A stretch of DNA of 64,000 nt from Aphrocallistes beatrix (taxonomy: Eukaryota; Porifera; Hexactinellida; Sceptrulophora; Aphrocallistidae), in NCBI GenBank assembly GCA_963281255.1, contig OY725504.1, forward strand, positions 2,046,001-2,110,000, read 5' to 3'. This document shows positions 35,091 through 46,426 of the stretch, piece after piece. The position numbers and the translations under genes were made by a program. The notes below the pieces were generated by a model. The model made no database searches and was not told the origin of the DNA. It worked only from the letters and a program-made list of their open reading frames with translations. Each line of letters begins with the position of its first letter. Positions within the stretch are counted from its first letter, which is position 1.

Positions 35091-35614
35091 TCCTTACTAT
35101 TAAAACTCGATTAATGTGTGTGTATATATATATATATATACGTATATCTGCAACGAATTGATTGAAGAAACTGCAAGGCACAAAAAGATGATTTGGCATA
35201 TGGGAGGTTTTGGCTATGGATCTACTAAGTTCTGAGCTCAGAGCAAAATGTCGACTCATCATGGAGTAATGAAGTCATTGTCACATTTAAAAAAGTTAAG
35301 CAATACAGTTATTCGAGCATAACTCAGCCATTATAGGAGATAGCAGTCTGAAATTTTAATAGAATCTGTATACTACCATACCTCACATATGATGCAACTA
35401 TCATAAAAAATGATGACTCATCACTCTGTTATGACGTCATCATTACGCAGCAAAATTTTTAAAATTGGTGCGATATCGATTATAACAGTAAGACAGAAGT
35501 ATTGAGATGTTATTTTCCTTATAATTAATCAATGTGACCCCAGGCGCCCAAAGGGCGCTTCTGGCGGACACAGTGTCCGCCAGCTGCGCAGCGCAAGCAA
35601 GCGAAGCGCGCTTG
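35091..35614 (-). mobile_element. Family H copy 14, complete
   Basis: End B, TG/TA tract, core with both TGACGTCA-type sites (one altered), and end A. Confidence 0.87.
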
Positions 35615-36465
35615 TTGATATTATATCGAGAAAAAACTTCAGCTACTCGCATTAAAATGAATTTGAAAAACAATAGGCTACTTCTTATCCAGTAAAAGTA
35701 TGATTTGCCGTCTAAATCCGATGATTTTTGAATTATGGGTTAATTTAAAAACATGTCCAAATATATAAATTGATTCATAATTCAAAAATTGTCAAATTAG
35801 AAATACATCTAGTGTACTACTACACCACAATTAGTTACTATATAGATTTGCAATTTAAATGGTATGCTGATTTTAACTAGATCACACCTCTTTAGTACTT
35901 TCGGGTTTATTTTTCTGAACATCACTTTTTCCTGATAAGATTAATGTCGGCGATCTTGGAATTGAAGTCCGCTGTAAAGAAATTAGAATGGTAGAAGGAG
36001 GTAACAGGAAAAGGAACTGCTGAAAGGCTTCAGTAAGGTTTATTCGAGTTGGAACAAAGTATTTTGGCCGAGATCTCTGGGGAATTTTGTATGAACGATT
36101 GGATGAAATAAGGATCGGAGATATAATTTCTAACCGTAAAAAGGTATGGACGGGGGTCCAACTTACCCTGCTTGAAAATATGGTTGCTAATTTTTCCCTA
36201 ATAGGGCAAAATTAGTCGGAGAAAATAGTGGATATTTTGTTATTAAGTAATTCAAGACAATACAAACAAAAAATATTATTGTCATATGCTATAATACAAC
36301 CGGCCAAGACTTTTGTTACACCCTGTAAGCCACTGCCAAAAAACAAATCCAACACAAATTGCGGACATAAATCCAATGGATTACCCTTTTAAAGGATCTA
36401 TTACGTTGTTCCAAATGAGCGGATTGCAATTTAAGATTAAATAAACTATTCTAATTTAAATGGCA
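35615..36465. other. Unassigned AT-rich sequence
   Basis: No gene, TIR or repeat recognised in this 850-bp stretch. A possible unique host region. Confidence 0.4.
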
Positions 36466-36981
36466 CAAGCGCGCTTCGATTGCTTGCGCTGCGGCGGCTG
36501 GCGGATATTTTGTGTCCGCCGGAGGCGCCCTGCAGGCGGCTGGGGTCACATTGATTAATTATAAGGGAAATAACATCTCTAAATACGTCTGTCCAACTGG
36601 TATAATCGATATTGAACAAAAATCATTAAATTTGTCAATTTTTAAATTTTTGATGCGTAATGATGGCGTCATTGAAAGTGATGAGTCATCATTTTTCATG
36701 ATAGTTGTATCACATGTGAGGTATATTAATATACACATTCTATTAAAACTTCAGCCTTCTATTACTTAAAATGGCTGAGTTATGGTCGAAAAACTGAAAT
36801 TTCTAATATAAAAAAGGTGACAATGACGTCATAATTCCATGATGAATCGCCATTTTCGTCTGAGCTCAGAGCTTAGTGGAGCCATAACCAAAAGACCCCC
36901 ACATGCCAAAATTCACCTTTCTGTGCCTGGCAGTTTCTTCAATCAATTCGTTATGGATATATATATATATAGAGTATATAT

Positions 36982-37012
<31 letters not shown>

Positions 37013-37040
37013 CACATTAATCGAGTTTTAATAGTAAGGA
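36466..37040 (+). mobile_element. Family H copy 15, complete
   Basis: End A, core, long TA tract (36957-37012) and end B. One CRE-like site is altered to TGGCGTCA. Confidence 0.87.
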
Positions 37041-37184
37041 TTCCAGTTAACAATCTAATCAGATGGTGCTACTATGAAAAGTACGAATGTTTATTGATAC
37101 TATGTAATAATACTACGAATTGGTGTTCGCAAATTAATTAACTGATTTAGAATATATTTAAAATATAAATAATTGAAATATCTA

Positions 37185-37950
37185 CTTAGGGCATTCAAAA
37201 AGTTCTCATCCCAAATCTGTATCTCAAATGATAGTGAAAATAGGATATTTTCTATTTGTCTATTGTATTCCTTAGGGGATCAGCTTCCAATTTGTATATT
37301 GGTTTATTTTACAAGGACAATTGTTGTGGTTCCTACATTATATTTTTGTACATCGGTTTAAGGTAGTCCCTTTGAACGTGATTTTTCGGGTTCCCTTTGA
37401 TATATTTCAGTTCTGAGCAAATTTAGATTAAAACTGATCCCTCCATCGAATTCTACGCATCAACTAACATATAGATTGAATTTTCTGAAGTATTATAGTT
37501 TGAGGCTGAGGGAATACTATGTTTTGAAGTGGTTTACTACCATTTTTGTCCCACTTTTTGAGTGGCGAAAATTGACAAAAAATCCACTAAAAGTAGCATG
37601 ATATTTTTTCAACACGAGCAATACTATTGAACACCTCCCGTTTACTTTTTCACATTGGTTCTTAATTATTTAACCTTTTAATGACCTTATTCTACGATTT
37701 TCACAACTTTTATTCTCCAAATTTAGTTTTAAGCCATTTTCAATGGGGAGATTCCAACTTTTCGACACTACCCTAAACCGATGCACAAAAAATCTAATGT
37801 AGGAACCACAATAATTGTCCTTTTAAAATAAACCAATATATAAATTGGAAGCTGATCCCCTAAGGAATACAATGGACAAATCGGAAATATCCTATTTTCA
37901 CTATCATTTGAGATACAGATATGAGATGAGAACTTTTTGAATGCCCTAAG
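37185..37950. mobile_element. Foldback MITE with mariner-type ends, 766 bp
   Basis: TA flanks (37183-37184, 37951-37952). Arms of about 180 bp are near-perfect inverted copies, starting CTTAGGGCATTCAAAAAGTT. The first bases match the mariner ends in this window, so a mariner transposase may mobilise it. The middle 400 bp is non-coding. Confidence 0.85.
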
Positions 37951-38130
37951 TAATATGAAACAAGTTTTATGAGTTCATTCATACAAGCTAACACTTTGGA
38001 ATAGAAACAAGATAACGTCAAAAGGGAGTAATGGAAATGCAATCTAAAGATAATTTCAAACCAAGTGTCCGTTATTTAGTTTGATTTTATAAAATGTAAA
38101 TAAAAAAAGAGAGGGGATAGAATTAAAATA

Positions 38131-38320
38131 TTTATTACACGAACTTCTACTTAAGCCATAAATATGTATATTATTATGGTGATTAGAATAAAATGTACAG
38201 CTACAATATCAAAACAGCATTTGAAAGGGCAACACTATTAAACATAATTCAATTTGGATCATTATTAATAATCGTTTCTACTTCTTCCAATCCAACAGAA
38301 AGGGATTCTTTGATTAGATC
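38131..38320 (-). CDS. Putative terminal exon of a host gene with poly(A) signal
   Basis: On the minus strand a textbook splice acceptor (pyrimidine-rich CTTTTATTTTTCTCCATTAG, with a TTAAT-type branch site just before) precedes an open frame from 38320 to a TGA at 38249-38251. It encodes 23 residues, beginning DLIKESLSVGLEEVETIINN. A roughly 115-base AT-rich trailer follows, ending in AATAAA (complement of 38131-38136). The codons look protein-like and no transposon terminus lies inside. I do not recognise the protein. Upstream exons would lie at higher coordinates and were not found, partly because that region is filled with foldback and Tc1 elements. Inference only. Confidence 0.42.
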
Positions 38321-38682
38321 CTAATGGAGAAAAATAAAAGATTAATGACCTTAAAAACGACAAATGTTAATAAATTAAATTAATGAAACTAGTAACACAA
38401 ATTATTGATCAACAAAATCACGTCGGTGGCGTTTTATTTGCTTGATCTTCCCCTGGGATTCAAATTTGAGGATGAACAGTTTCGAATAACAAAGTGTATC
38501 GTCATGGCCTACAAAATACACGGAGGGTTACTCACCGAGAGGGCAAGTTTTAACACAGTTCACAGATTAATTAGACCGATAAAGTCCGTATACAAGAGAC
38601 CTTCGAAATGGATTATTACCATATACGAACATTATATCAGAGTATGCAATTCAGGTGTCAAAAAGTCGATATGAGATCATGA

Positions 38683-39556
38683 GATTGCGCAATAGGATCT
38701 ATTTAAAGTGAAAAATGCTGCTGTTCTAGCACATTTCAAACATCGTTAACTCCATTTCAAAAGCTATATTTTTGAAAGGACAACCATTTGGAAAACCAAA
38801 AATTGTACAAGTAGATTTGGGTGGAATAGATAGGCACTCTTGCGTTACTATGGATTTAAAAATTTAAAATGTAAAAGAATCAAAAAGTATAAGTTGTAGA
38901 CACTATTAAATTAACAATTCAATCCGCAATCTACAACTTACTATAAGATGACAATACCGTTTACATACCGTAAACTGGGGCGACTTTGGCCCTAAGAGGT
39001 GGCTTTGTCCCACAATGACAATTTAAATAAAATATACTTAAACTAATGAATCAATGTAATCACATTGCTAATATGTTGAATGAAACTCTCAATATATCCA
39101 AACGTATTTAAACCGCAATATTTCTAAGTTTGAGTATATTTTATTAAAATTGCTATTGTGGGACAAAGTCACCTCTTAGGGCCAAAGTCGCTCCAGTTTA
39201 TGGTATATATATTTCATTGCTTCTGTATAGATTGCGAAAAATCCTAGATAATTCAGAGAATATTGAAAATCAATATGTGAACTTCTTCTTCTTATCATCT
39301 CATAGGAAGTACTAGATTGCAGATTGAATAGTCATATTTATGAGTATCTATGTACAATTTATACTTTTTGAAAAATAGGTTTAACATTGAACTTTTGTTT
39401 CAATAGTGACACAGGAATGCTTATCTATTCCAATCAAAATTTGAATTTTTTTATTTAAGGCATTCCTATAGTTTCCTATCAAAATGCAGATAGCGATGTT
39501 TGAAATGAGTTGGAACAGCAACATTTTTCGCTGTAAAAAGAGCATATTTCGCAATC
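38683..39556. mobile_element. Foldback element enclosing a MITE
   Basis: Left arm 38683-38880 and right arm 39370-39556 are diverged inverted copies. Shared blocks are CATTTCAAACATCG, GGAATAGATA and AGCAACATTTTT-like sequence. A separate palindromic MITE lies in the middle. Non-coding. Confidence 0.6.
38965..39206. mobile_element. Palindromic MITE, 242 bp
   Basis: Arms of about 75 bp start ATACCGTAAACTGGGGCGAC on the left and the complement of ATACCATAAACTGGAGCGAC on the right. The GGCGACTTTGGCCCTAAGAG motif is kept on both. Almost the whole element folds on itself. Confidence 0.8.
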
Positions 39557-39681
39557 AATGATGACAACTTTCACTACAGCTAGCATATGAATGGCATAGG
39601 AAAGGGTCTATGCTAAGTCTATGCTAGAAAGCCAAGAATGACTATCAATCACGACGTCTATTCTCCTCCAAATAAAATATA

Positions 39682-41014
39682 CAGGGTGTTTCATAAGTCG
39701 TGGCCACTACCAAAATCAAAGAAAATAAACGAAAATTGTGCACGAATAGATTGTATTATTTATGAATATAATCACCATTACTCTCTATAACCTGCGCAAT
39801 TCGCTTAGGCATTCCTTCAACTAAATTGTTCAGAATTTTCAGATCGATACTGGGCCGTGCTATTTTGAGTCTTGAAATTAGATCTTCAGTTCTGCATATT
39901 TGTCCCATTTCATCTAGCCTATCTGAAAGAATTGCCCATAGATTTTCAATAGGATTTAGGTCGGGAGAATTACCTGGCCATTCACCTTTCTTCCAAAATC
40001 TTGGAAAGTTCTTTGAACACCATGCTTGAGTCAAATTAGCAGTGTGAGCTGGTGCACCGTCTTGCATGAACAGAAAATTTGACATGTTCCGTAGCATAGC
40101 CCTCTCACAAATACCACCTGTTTTACGCTTTCTTCGAATTGCATCAACACAGGTTCTCTTTAAAATATGATCCCGATAGTAAGCACCATTTACAGTTTGC
40201 TTTTGAGGGACTATGTGCAGTTCCGAAACAGCAGAATGGGACATCATACCCCATACCATGACCTTCGCTGGAAATTTCACTTTGAAGACAGGCTCTAATC
40301 TTTCGCTGGTTTTGTCCCAAACGCGGTCATTTTGTGGATTCGGGGATGCAAACAACTCATCCGACCACAAAACCTTTTTCCAATCATCAACAGTCCAATG
40401 CTGATGGGCTAGGGCGAAAGAAAGTCGTTTTTCTTTGATCCTGTCGGTTATCCGTGGCCTTTTTGGACGTTTGTACGACCTCACACCGATATGGTCCTTC
40501 AAATGCCTATAAACAGTAGTTGGAGAAATAGTGTAGCCTTTTCCTCGCAGTTTCTTCGCGATTTTCCTCGTTGACTGGAGTCGTTTGCCGAGAGATCTAG
40601 CAATAACAATTTTGCTCACACGGTCTAAAATCGGCGGACGTCCAGACCGCCCCTTGGTTTCCAGTGAAACTCCCGAATTATTGGATTGTGACCATCTTCG
40701 AACCGAACGATATCCAACATTAAGCCTCTTGGCTACCTCTTTTTTAGGTACTCCTGATTCTATCATCCCGATTGCCTTAGAACGCATGGCTAACCCGTAG
40801 TCAGATACATTCATTTTGAAAAAATGAACAAAAAGTACAAATTATCAACAAAAAAAAGTAACAGGAAATAATATAAACGAAATAATGGTTGAAAATAGAG
40901 TGATTGTAATACCGCAGTAAAGCAGCAGAATAGGAAATAGTAATGCTCATGGTCCATTAGAAAAACAACTATTGATATAAAAAAATTTTTGGCCACGACT
41001 TATGAAACACCCTG
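39682..41014 (-). mobile_element. Tc1-like DD37E transposon, apparently intact, 1333 bp
   Basis: TA flanks (39680-39681, 41015-41016). Perfect 25-bp terminal inverted repeats begin CAGGGTGTTTCATAAGTCGT. A single undamaged transposase gene fills the minus strand. Confidence 0.95.
39756..40814 (-). CDS. Tc1/mariner-superfamily transposase, DD37E type, intact
   Basis: 352-aa transposase that would bind its own TIRs and cut and paste the element. Two helix-turn-helix units are visible: KAIGMIESGVPKKEVAKRLN (residues ~14-33) and, after the GRSGRPP linker, TRKIAKKLRGKGYTISPTTV (about 82-101). Catalytic triad: Asp in VLWSDELF (about 153), Asp in FMQDGAPAHT, Glu in SPDLNPIENLW. Between the last Asp and the Glu I count 37 residues, hence DD37E rather than the usual DD34E of Tc1 or DD34D of mariner. 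Length is normal, there is no stop or shift, and the ATG lies 200 bp inside the right TIR. It is the only transposase in the window that looks functional. Confidence 0.95.
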   Translation of the reverse strand: MNVSDYGLAMRSKAIGMIESGVPKKEVAKRLNVGYRSVRRWSQSNNSGVSLETKGRSGRPPILDRVSKIVIARSLGKRLQSTRKIAKKLRGKGYTISPTTVYRHLKDHIGVRSYKRPKRPRITDRIKEKRLSFALAHQHWTVDDWKKVLWSDELFASPNPQNDRVWDKTSERLEPVFKVKFPAKVMVWGMMSHSAVSELHIVPQKQTVNGAYYRDHILKRTCVDAIRRKRKTGGICERAMLRNMSNFLFMQDGAPAHTANLTQAWCSKNFPRFWKKGEWPGNSPDLNPIENLWAILSDRLDEMGQICRTEDLISRLKIARPSIDLKILNNLVEGMPKRIAQVIESNGDYIHK

Positions 41015-41016
41015 TA

Positions 41017-42131
41017 CATTGAGTGAAAATACTTGCTCATTAAGAAACGAAAACAGCTGCTAAAGATCTATATGTGAATAAATGTGAACATAAACAATAA
41101 ATATCTTCCTGAGGGGCAAGCCCACCTCAGATCCTACTTAAAGAAGCTCGCTACGATCGCTTGTGTCCAAATGAATAATATATTTTTAAGTCCGCTCACA
41201 ACTCCGAGGTTCGCTATCCCACTAAGAAATGTCTAGCAACGCCCCTAGTATATGGTAACACTACATATCAAATGTCCATTGTATATGGTTTTTGATTTAA
41301 CAGTCTAATTAAACTTTGAACTGTGTTAAAACTGGCATTCTAGGTGCCATAAACAGCCGTCTATTAAGTTACTAGTTTCTTTGCACATTATAAGTACGCA
41401 TTACGCAATTTTAAGGCCCAAACATGACAAATCACATTATAAATCTGCACTAGGGAGAGCTTAACTTGCGCGACACCTAAATAATCTCTAAATTCTTGAA
41501 ATGTTTAGAATGAATGGCATGAAACAAATTCAGTTATAATGCCTCCCAAATTTTGTTACGTATAAATCCGACAAAATAAGTGAAATGACTAACAAAATTA
41601 ATAACGTATAAAAAAAGCTAAACAAATTTGTATTTAAATCTGTTGAGAAAACATTTTTATCAATTAAGCTATATATTCTCAAACTCCTGTAGTGAAAGAA
41701 AGTTATGCTGAAGAGAATGAAAAAGTCGAAGTGAACAACAGAAACGTGAAGCTTCTACTGAGTTTGATTCGCCAAGGTCGACAGCTTACAATTAAATCGC
41801 TCTGCAATAGGAAGTACTCTATCAACAAATTGCAGTTTTCTTGGAGCCGCTAAAATTAATTGTTAAATTTCAAATTATAGAGTGCTGAAAGAAGAGGCTT
41901 TTGCAACTTGCAATTTGGATTGACTTTTGTCTTGCATTTGTTGCTGGCTATTTCATATCTCAAAAGAATATAATGATTATGCGCTGTTTATAATGTTTCT
42001 AACCACTTACAAATCTATTCGAGTGAACGATAACACACAAAATCAATATAGACTTATAGAACTGTGAGATAGGGGTCTATGAAATATCCCTCGAGCCCTG
42101 TCCTTTAATGTATCAAGGTAATTTTGATATA
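41017..42131. other. Unassigned sequence, possible host intron or intergenic DNA
   Basis: No transposon signature and no long frame. A minus-strand stretch near 42006-42056 has acceptor-like and GTAAG donor-like edges, but it is too short to call an exon. Confidence 0.35.
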
Positions 42132-42644
42132 CAGTCGACTCTCGTTAATACGAACACGGATAAGGAGTACAATCGGATAAGAAGTACAAGTTTTGATTCC
42201 CCAACCTAATTAATCTATGGCAAAATATATACAAACGAACTCCGGTTAACACGAACACGGATAAGACGAAATATCGGATAATAAGTACGATTTGTGGGTC
42301 CCCTTCAGTGCGTTTTCAATAGTAAATACATCGGTTAATACGAACACGGATAATACGAACAGGTGTGTGCCTACGAGCACTTTGAATATGGTACTTAGTA
42401 TGTACGTAGATAGATACTAGACAGATATTTCTCAATGAAAATACAGTCGAATCTCGTTAATACAACATGGATAATGAGTTTTCTATTTGACAAGTACAAT
42501 TTAATACTCTCACGTAGTTATCACTATGTATATTAAGTATTTTGGACAAATGTGGCTATGTACGTACTTCGGTTAATACGTACTCCGGATAAGGAGTACA
42601 AATCTCCACGGTCCCTTGGTGTACGTGTTAACGAGAGTCGACTG
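42132..42644. mobile_element. pogo-like non-autonomous element, 513 bp
   Basis: TA flanks (42130-42131, 42645-42646). Inverted ends CAGTCGACTCTCGTTAA and its complement. The interior repeats a CGGTTAATACGAACACGG unit and contains a second copy of the end (near 42444), so it may be a nested or rearranged pair. Non-coding. Confidence 0.78.
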
Positions 42645-43009
42645 TATTTAGCAAAATTGACACTCAAAAAAAATTCTCTCTCCGTACTAATCTTATTTAT
42701 TTGACATGAGCAACCATTTTTGCATACAATATGTCACTGTGTGACATTCTACCAATGCTTTTTTCACTGTTTTCAACTGTTTATTATCTAATAAACCTAC
42801 ATATAGTATATGATGTACTCTTGGTACTAGTATTAAATTGATACATGATAATAATAAACTTGCTAAATTTAAGAACCAATATAATAATACCGTATTCATT
42901 ATTTATTTAGTCAACTTCATCAGGCAGTAGAAGTTCGGAATGTGTGACTATTTCAAAAAAATATTCTGCATTAGCTTCGATGCGTGAGAGCTATTTCGGT
43001 CCTGCCACA

Positions 43010-43094
43010 AGTGGCCCGATTAAGCGGTTGACCCGATTAAACAGTGGTTCCTATTAAGCGTAGTCAACTGTATATATATATATATAGTCGACTG
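43010..43094. repeat. pogo-like terminal fragment and TA tract
   Basis: Repeated CGATTAAGCGG / CTATTAAGCG units lead to a GTAGTCAACTG end followed by TA and a microsatellite. It resembles the right end of a second pogo-like element. Confidence 0.5.
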
Positions 43095-43642
43095 TCTTTA
43101 CTATTAAAACTCGAATAATGTAAATACACCATATATGTAGATACAAGTATATATATCTGCAACGAATTGATCGAATATACTGCCGGGCACAGAAAGCTGA
43201 TTATGGCATGTGGGAGTCTTTTGGCTATGGATCCACTAAGTTCAGACCTCTGATGAAAAAGTCAACTCATCATGGAATTATGACATCATTGTCACCATTT
43301 TAATAATTAGAAATTTTAGTTTTTCAATCATAACTCACCCTTTTTAGGGGATAGAAGGCTGAAATTTTAATAGAATGTGCATATTAATATACCTCACATA
43401 TGATACAACTATCATCCAAATCCTCATTACTCTGTTATGACGTCATCGTTACGCTATAAATTTTAAAAATTGACAAATTTGGTGATTTTTGTGCGATATC
43501 GATCATAGCAGTAGGACAGAGGTATCTAGAGATGCTATCTCCCTAATAATTAATCAATGTGACCCCAGGCGTCCGAAGTGCGCCTCTGGCGGACACAAAG
43601 TGTTCGCCAGCCCCGCAGCTCAATGCAAGCGCAGCGCGCTTG
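43095..43642 (-). mobile_element. Family H copy 16, complete
   Basis: End B (TCTTTACTATTAAAACTCGA), TA-poor spacer, core and end A. One CRE-like site has become TGACATCA. Confidence 0.86.
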
Positions 43643-45049
43643 TATACTATTATGGACGATATTTTTGAAACAACGATATTTTTGAAACAACACTTTGTAA
43701 CAACTCACACTGTACCACAACTCTTATTTCAATTCGAATTTACTCAAGAATGCCATGAAATACTACGGTTTAATTAATAATTAACACGATTGATAGCATA
43801 CAACTAGTGCATAAATTCAATTAGCAAAAAAATAGTCGAGTGAACTCCAATCTTATGAGAAAATGCAATGACACACCGGGTATACTCCATTATCGATATA
43901 TTCGTATTTATAACAATTAGAGTTAGCAATGAACATATATCTCGATTAGAAAGCTTTTAGTATACCTAAAAGAAGCGAAAAATCAAGGAGTTACAAAAAT
44001 TTCAAGACGGTCATTTTCGTCCAAAGGGTTCCGGACGTGTCCGGACGTTAGGTGTCATATTTCAAGAATTCCTACCGTTGGAAAGCTTTTATATAGTAAT
44101 ATTAACTTAATTAGGTATATAGAATATATTTATGGTAATAACTTTTGCGAGCAATTATTTCGAGTATTTTGTTCAAAAAATCATTCTGTGACGCCCAAGA
44201 GAAGAAACTCTATGTGGACTGTCGAATTGAAAGTATTCGCGGTTGAGAAGTCCTTGAAGAATAAGAGCTTAGATTCATTACAATCAAAGACATATCTACA
44301 AGAACAAGTCCAAGACACTGGAAGAACTGAAGACTAAAACCAAAAACGTTATTAAGGGGATTAAAAGACCCATTTTGAAGTCCGATATGCAAACTTTACA
44401 CTGCACTTCAGAAAAGTAATAAATATGAAATGTGACACCTGGAACATATACTCTGAACGAACGAGTCAGAACAGCTACAATGATATTGGATTGAAATTTT
44501 CTTTCATTTAGTCTATATTATATAACTAACTAGTCAAATTGCTTCAAAAACAAAGAAATCGCTAAAATTGTAAATATATATTGATTTCTTTTTTTGAACA
44601 ACTGTATGTCTTAAGTATTAATAAATTCGACTATTTTAATTAAAAACTAAATAAGATACCTCATTTCAATTGTTTTGCTAAAATAGTCAGTTTTTCAGGA
44701 TGGATGTATGCCTAAAACATGGAAATTTGAATCTACAATGATCAAAATTTATGGTTTCTATTAATCCATGGTACTAAATATTTATTGACTACCAAGCCTT
44801 AGTATATTTAGAGTGCTATTATTGTGGATGTTTAATTTAATACCTCGACTTGCGCATCAATCAATCAAATCTCTATTAGTTACTGTGAGGCTTTGCATAG
44901 AATATGATATGATATAGTATAATATTTAAAAATATGTCCGAGTGAAATTAACTTCAAACTAAAGTTAAGAATAGGTGGATGACAATATTTCATCCATCAA
45001 AATTCTGTTTCTGGTAACGTCTTGTGCGAATTCCTTTTGCAAAATATAC
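43643..45049. other. Unassigned sequence
   Basis: No gene or complete element recognised. At about 43970-44060 a tandem-like TTCCGGACGTGTCCGGACGT stretch stands out against the AT-rich background. A plus-strand stretch near 44215-44340 reads as broken coding sequence of unknown family. Confidence 0.4.
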
Positions 45050-45092
45050 AAGGTGTTCAATAAGTTCGTATAATTTGCTATTTACAAATATA

Positions 45093-46426
45093 CTAGGGCA
45101 TTCAAAAAGTCTTGCGGGTCATATCATAAAATAATAAATAAATGTCATAGAATATGTTTCAATGTATTATTTATTCGAAATACCCCCCTCCTACTTCTAC
45201 ACAGCGTTTCAATATTTCCGCCCACTTTATGAAAGCATTTCTGTACTCTTCTTCGGGGATGGATTTGAAGAAGTGGTACAGGGCCGACCCGAGGGTTTGT
45301 TTCGACTCAAATTCCCTTCCTTGAAGGTAGATTTTGAGCTTGGGGAAAAGCCAAAAATCACAGGGAGCTAGGTCTTGTGAGTAGGGTGGGTGGGGAAGTA
45401 AATCTAACCACTCTAATTCCAAGAAATTTTTAGTGAGCTTGGATGTATGGGAGCTAGCATTATCTATCAATAATTTTATTCCCTTCATTTTAGCCTTGGG
45501 ACGGAGCTCTTCCACTTTTTTATTAGGTTTGGAAGTACTTTCTCTGTAAAAAACGTTGCGTTTAATGTTTTACCACTTTCAGAAGGTATTTGCAAGACTA
45601 TTCCACTACTATTGAAGAAGATCGTGTACATGACCTTCGGTTTTCTGAAGTCGGGCCTAGGAATTTGGGCCGGTCTTTCGTCCTTTCTCACCCATGATCG
45701 CATTTTATACTTGCTGTAAGTGGTTGAATATTAGACCCAAGTCTCATCCCCGGTTATAACTTCAGCTAGGCGTCTAGGATCACAACCGTCATAGGTTTCC
45801 AGGAGTTTCTTGGCAGTCTTTACACGTGCGAGCTTTTGTTGATCGCCGAGGTTTTGTGGGACCCACTTACCGCAAATGGATCGGAAACCAAGCTGAGTAA
45901 TCAGAATGGAATGAATGGCCCCCGATGAAATCTCCATACTCTGCTTTAAATGCTCGATTGTTATACACTTATCTTCCCTGACTTTGCTCTCGATTAGAGC
46001 AACATTCTCTGGGGTGCTGACGGACACCGGTCTTCCAGATCGAGGTAGATCTGACACGTCTGTATTTCCAGACTGAAATCGTGCAGCCCATCGCTCTACC
46101 GTTGATCTGGAAGGGCAGTCCATGCACAATAGCTCCTGCAACTCGTTGTAGATGAGTACCGGCTGGATGCGGAGTATTGTCCGAAACTCAATGTAAGCTC
46201 TCCATTTCAGAATTAAATTGTCATCCTTGGAAGCCATAATTTTACCAGTATGTTGAAGTGATGTGTGAATAAATTGATCAGAAATTTGTAATTTTCATTC
46301 AATCGAGCTAAAATTTTCAGTAAATCAAACTAAGATATAAGGTTATGTTATAAATGAAAACTGATTTGTTTACTATTATAGTCTGCGAAATATATCATGA
46401 CCCGCAAGACTTATTGAACACCCTAG
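45093..46426 (-). mobile_element. mariner element, complete, 1334 bp
   Basis: TA flanks (45091-45092, 46427-46428). Inverted ends start CTAGGGCATTCAAAAAGTCT on the left and CTAGGGTGTTCAATAAGTCT on the right. Same family as the split copy at 18408-20785. Confidence 0.92.
45171..46237 (-). pseudogene. mariner transposase with one nonsense and one frameshift
   Basis: Starts MASKDDNLILKWRAYIEFRT. The helix-turn-helix segment SRSTVERWAARFQSG and the SGRPVSVS linker are clear, as is KWVPQNLGDQQK. Catalytic residues: Asp in ITGDETWV (then a TAA at about 45731), Asp in LLIDNASSHT and Asp in DLAPCDFWLF. The frame continues after the stop to MRSWVRKDERPAQI and shifts near 45508 (LIKK to EELRPK). Original protein about 350 aa. 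Less damaged than its relative at 18482-19545. Confidence 0.9.

Noticed and set aside
42006..42056. A 51-bp minus-strand exon with acceptor- and donor-like edges
   Set aside because: Too short and without homology or neighbouring exons; splice-like edges at this length are expected by chance.
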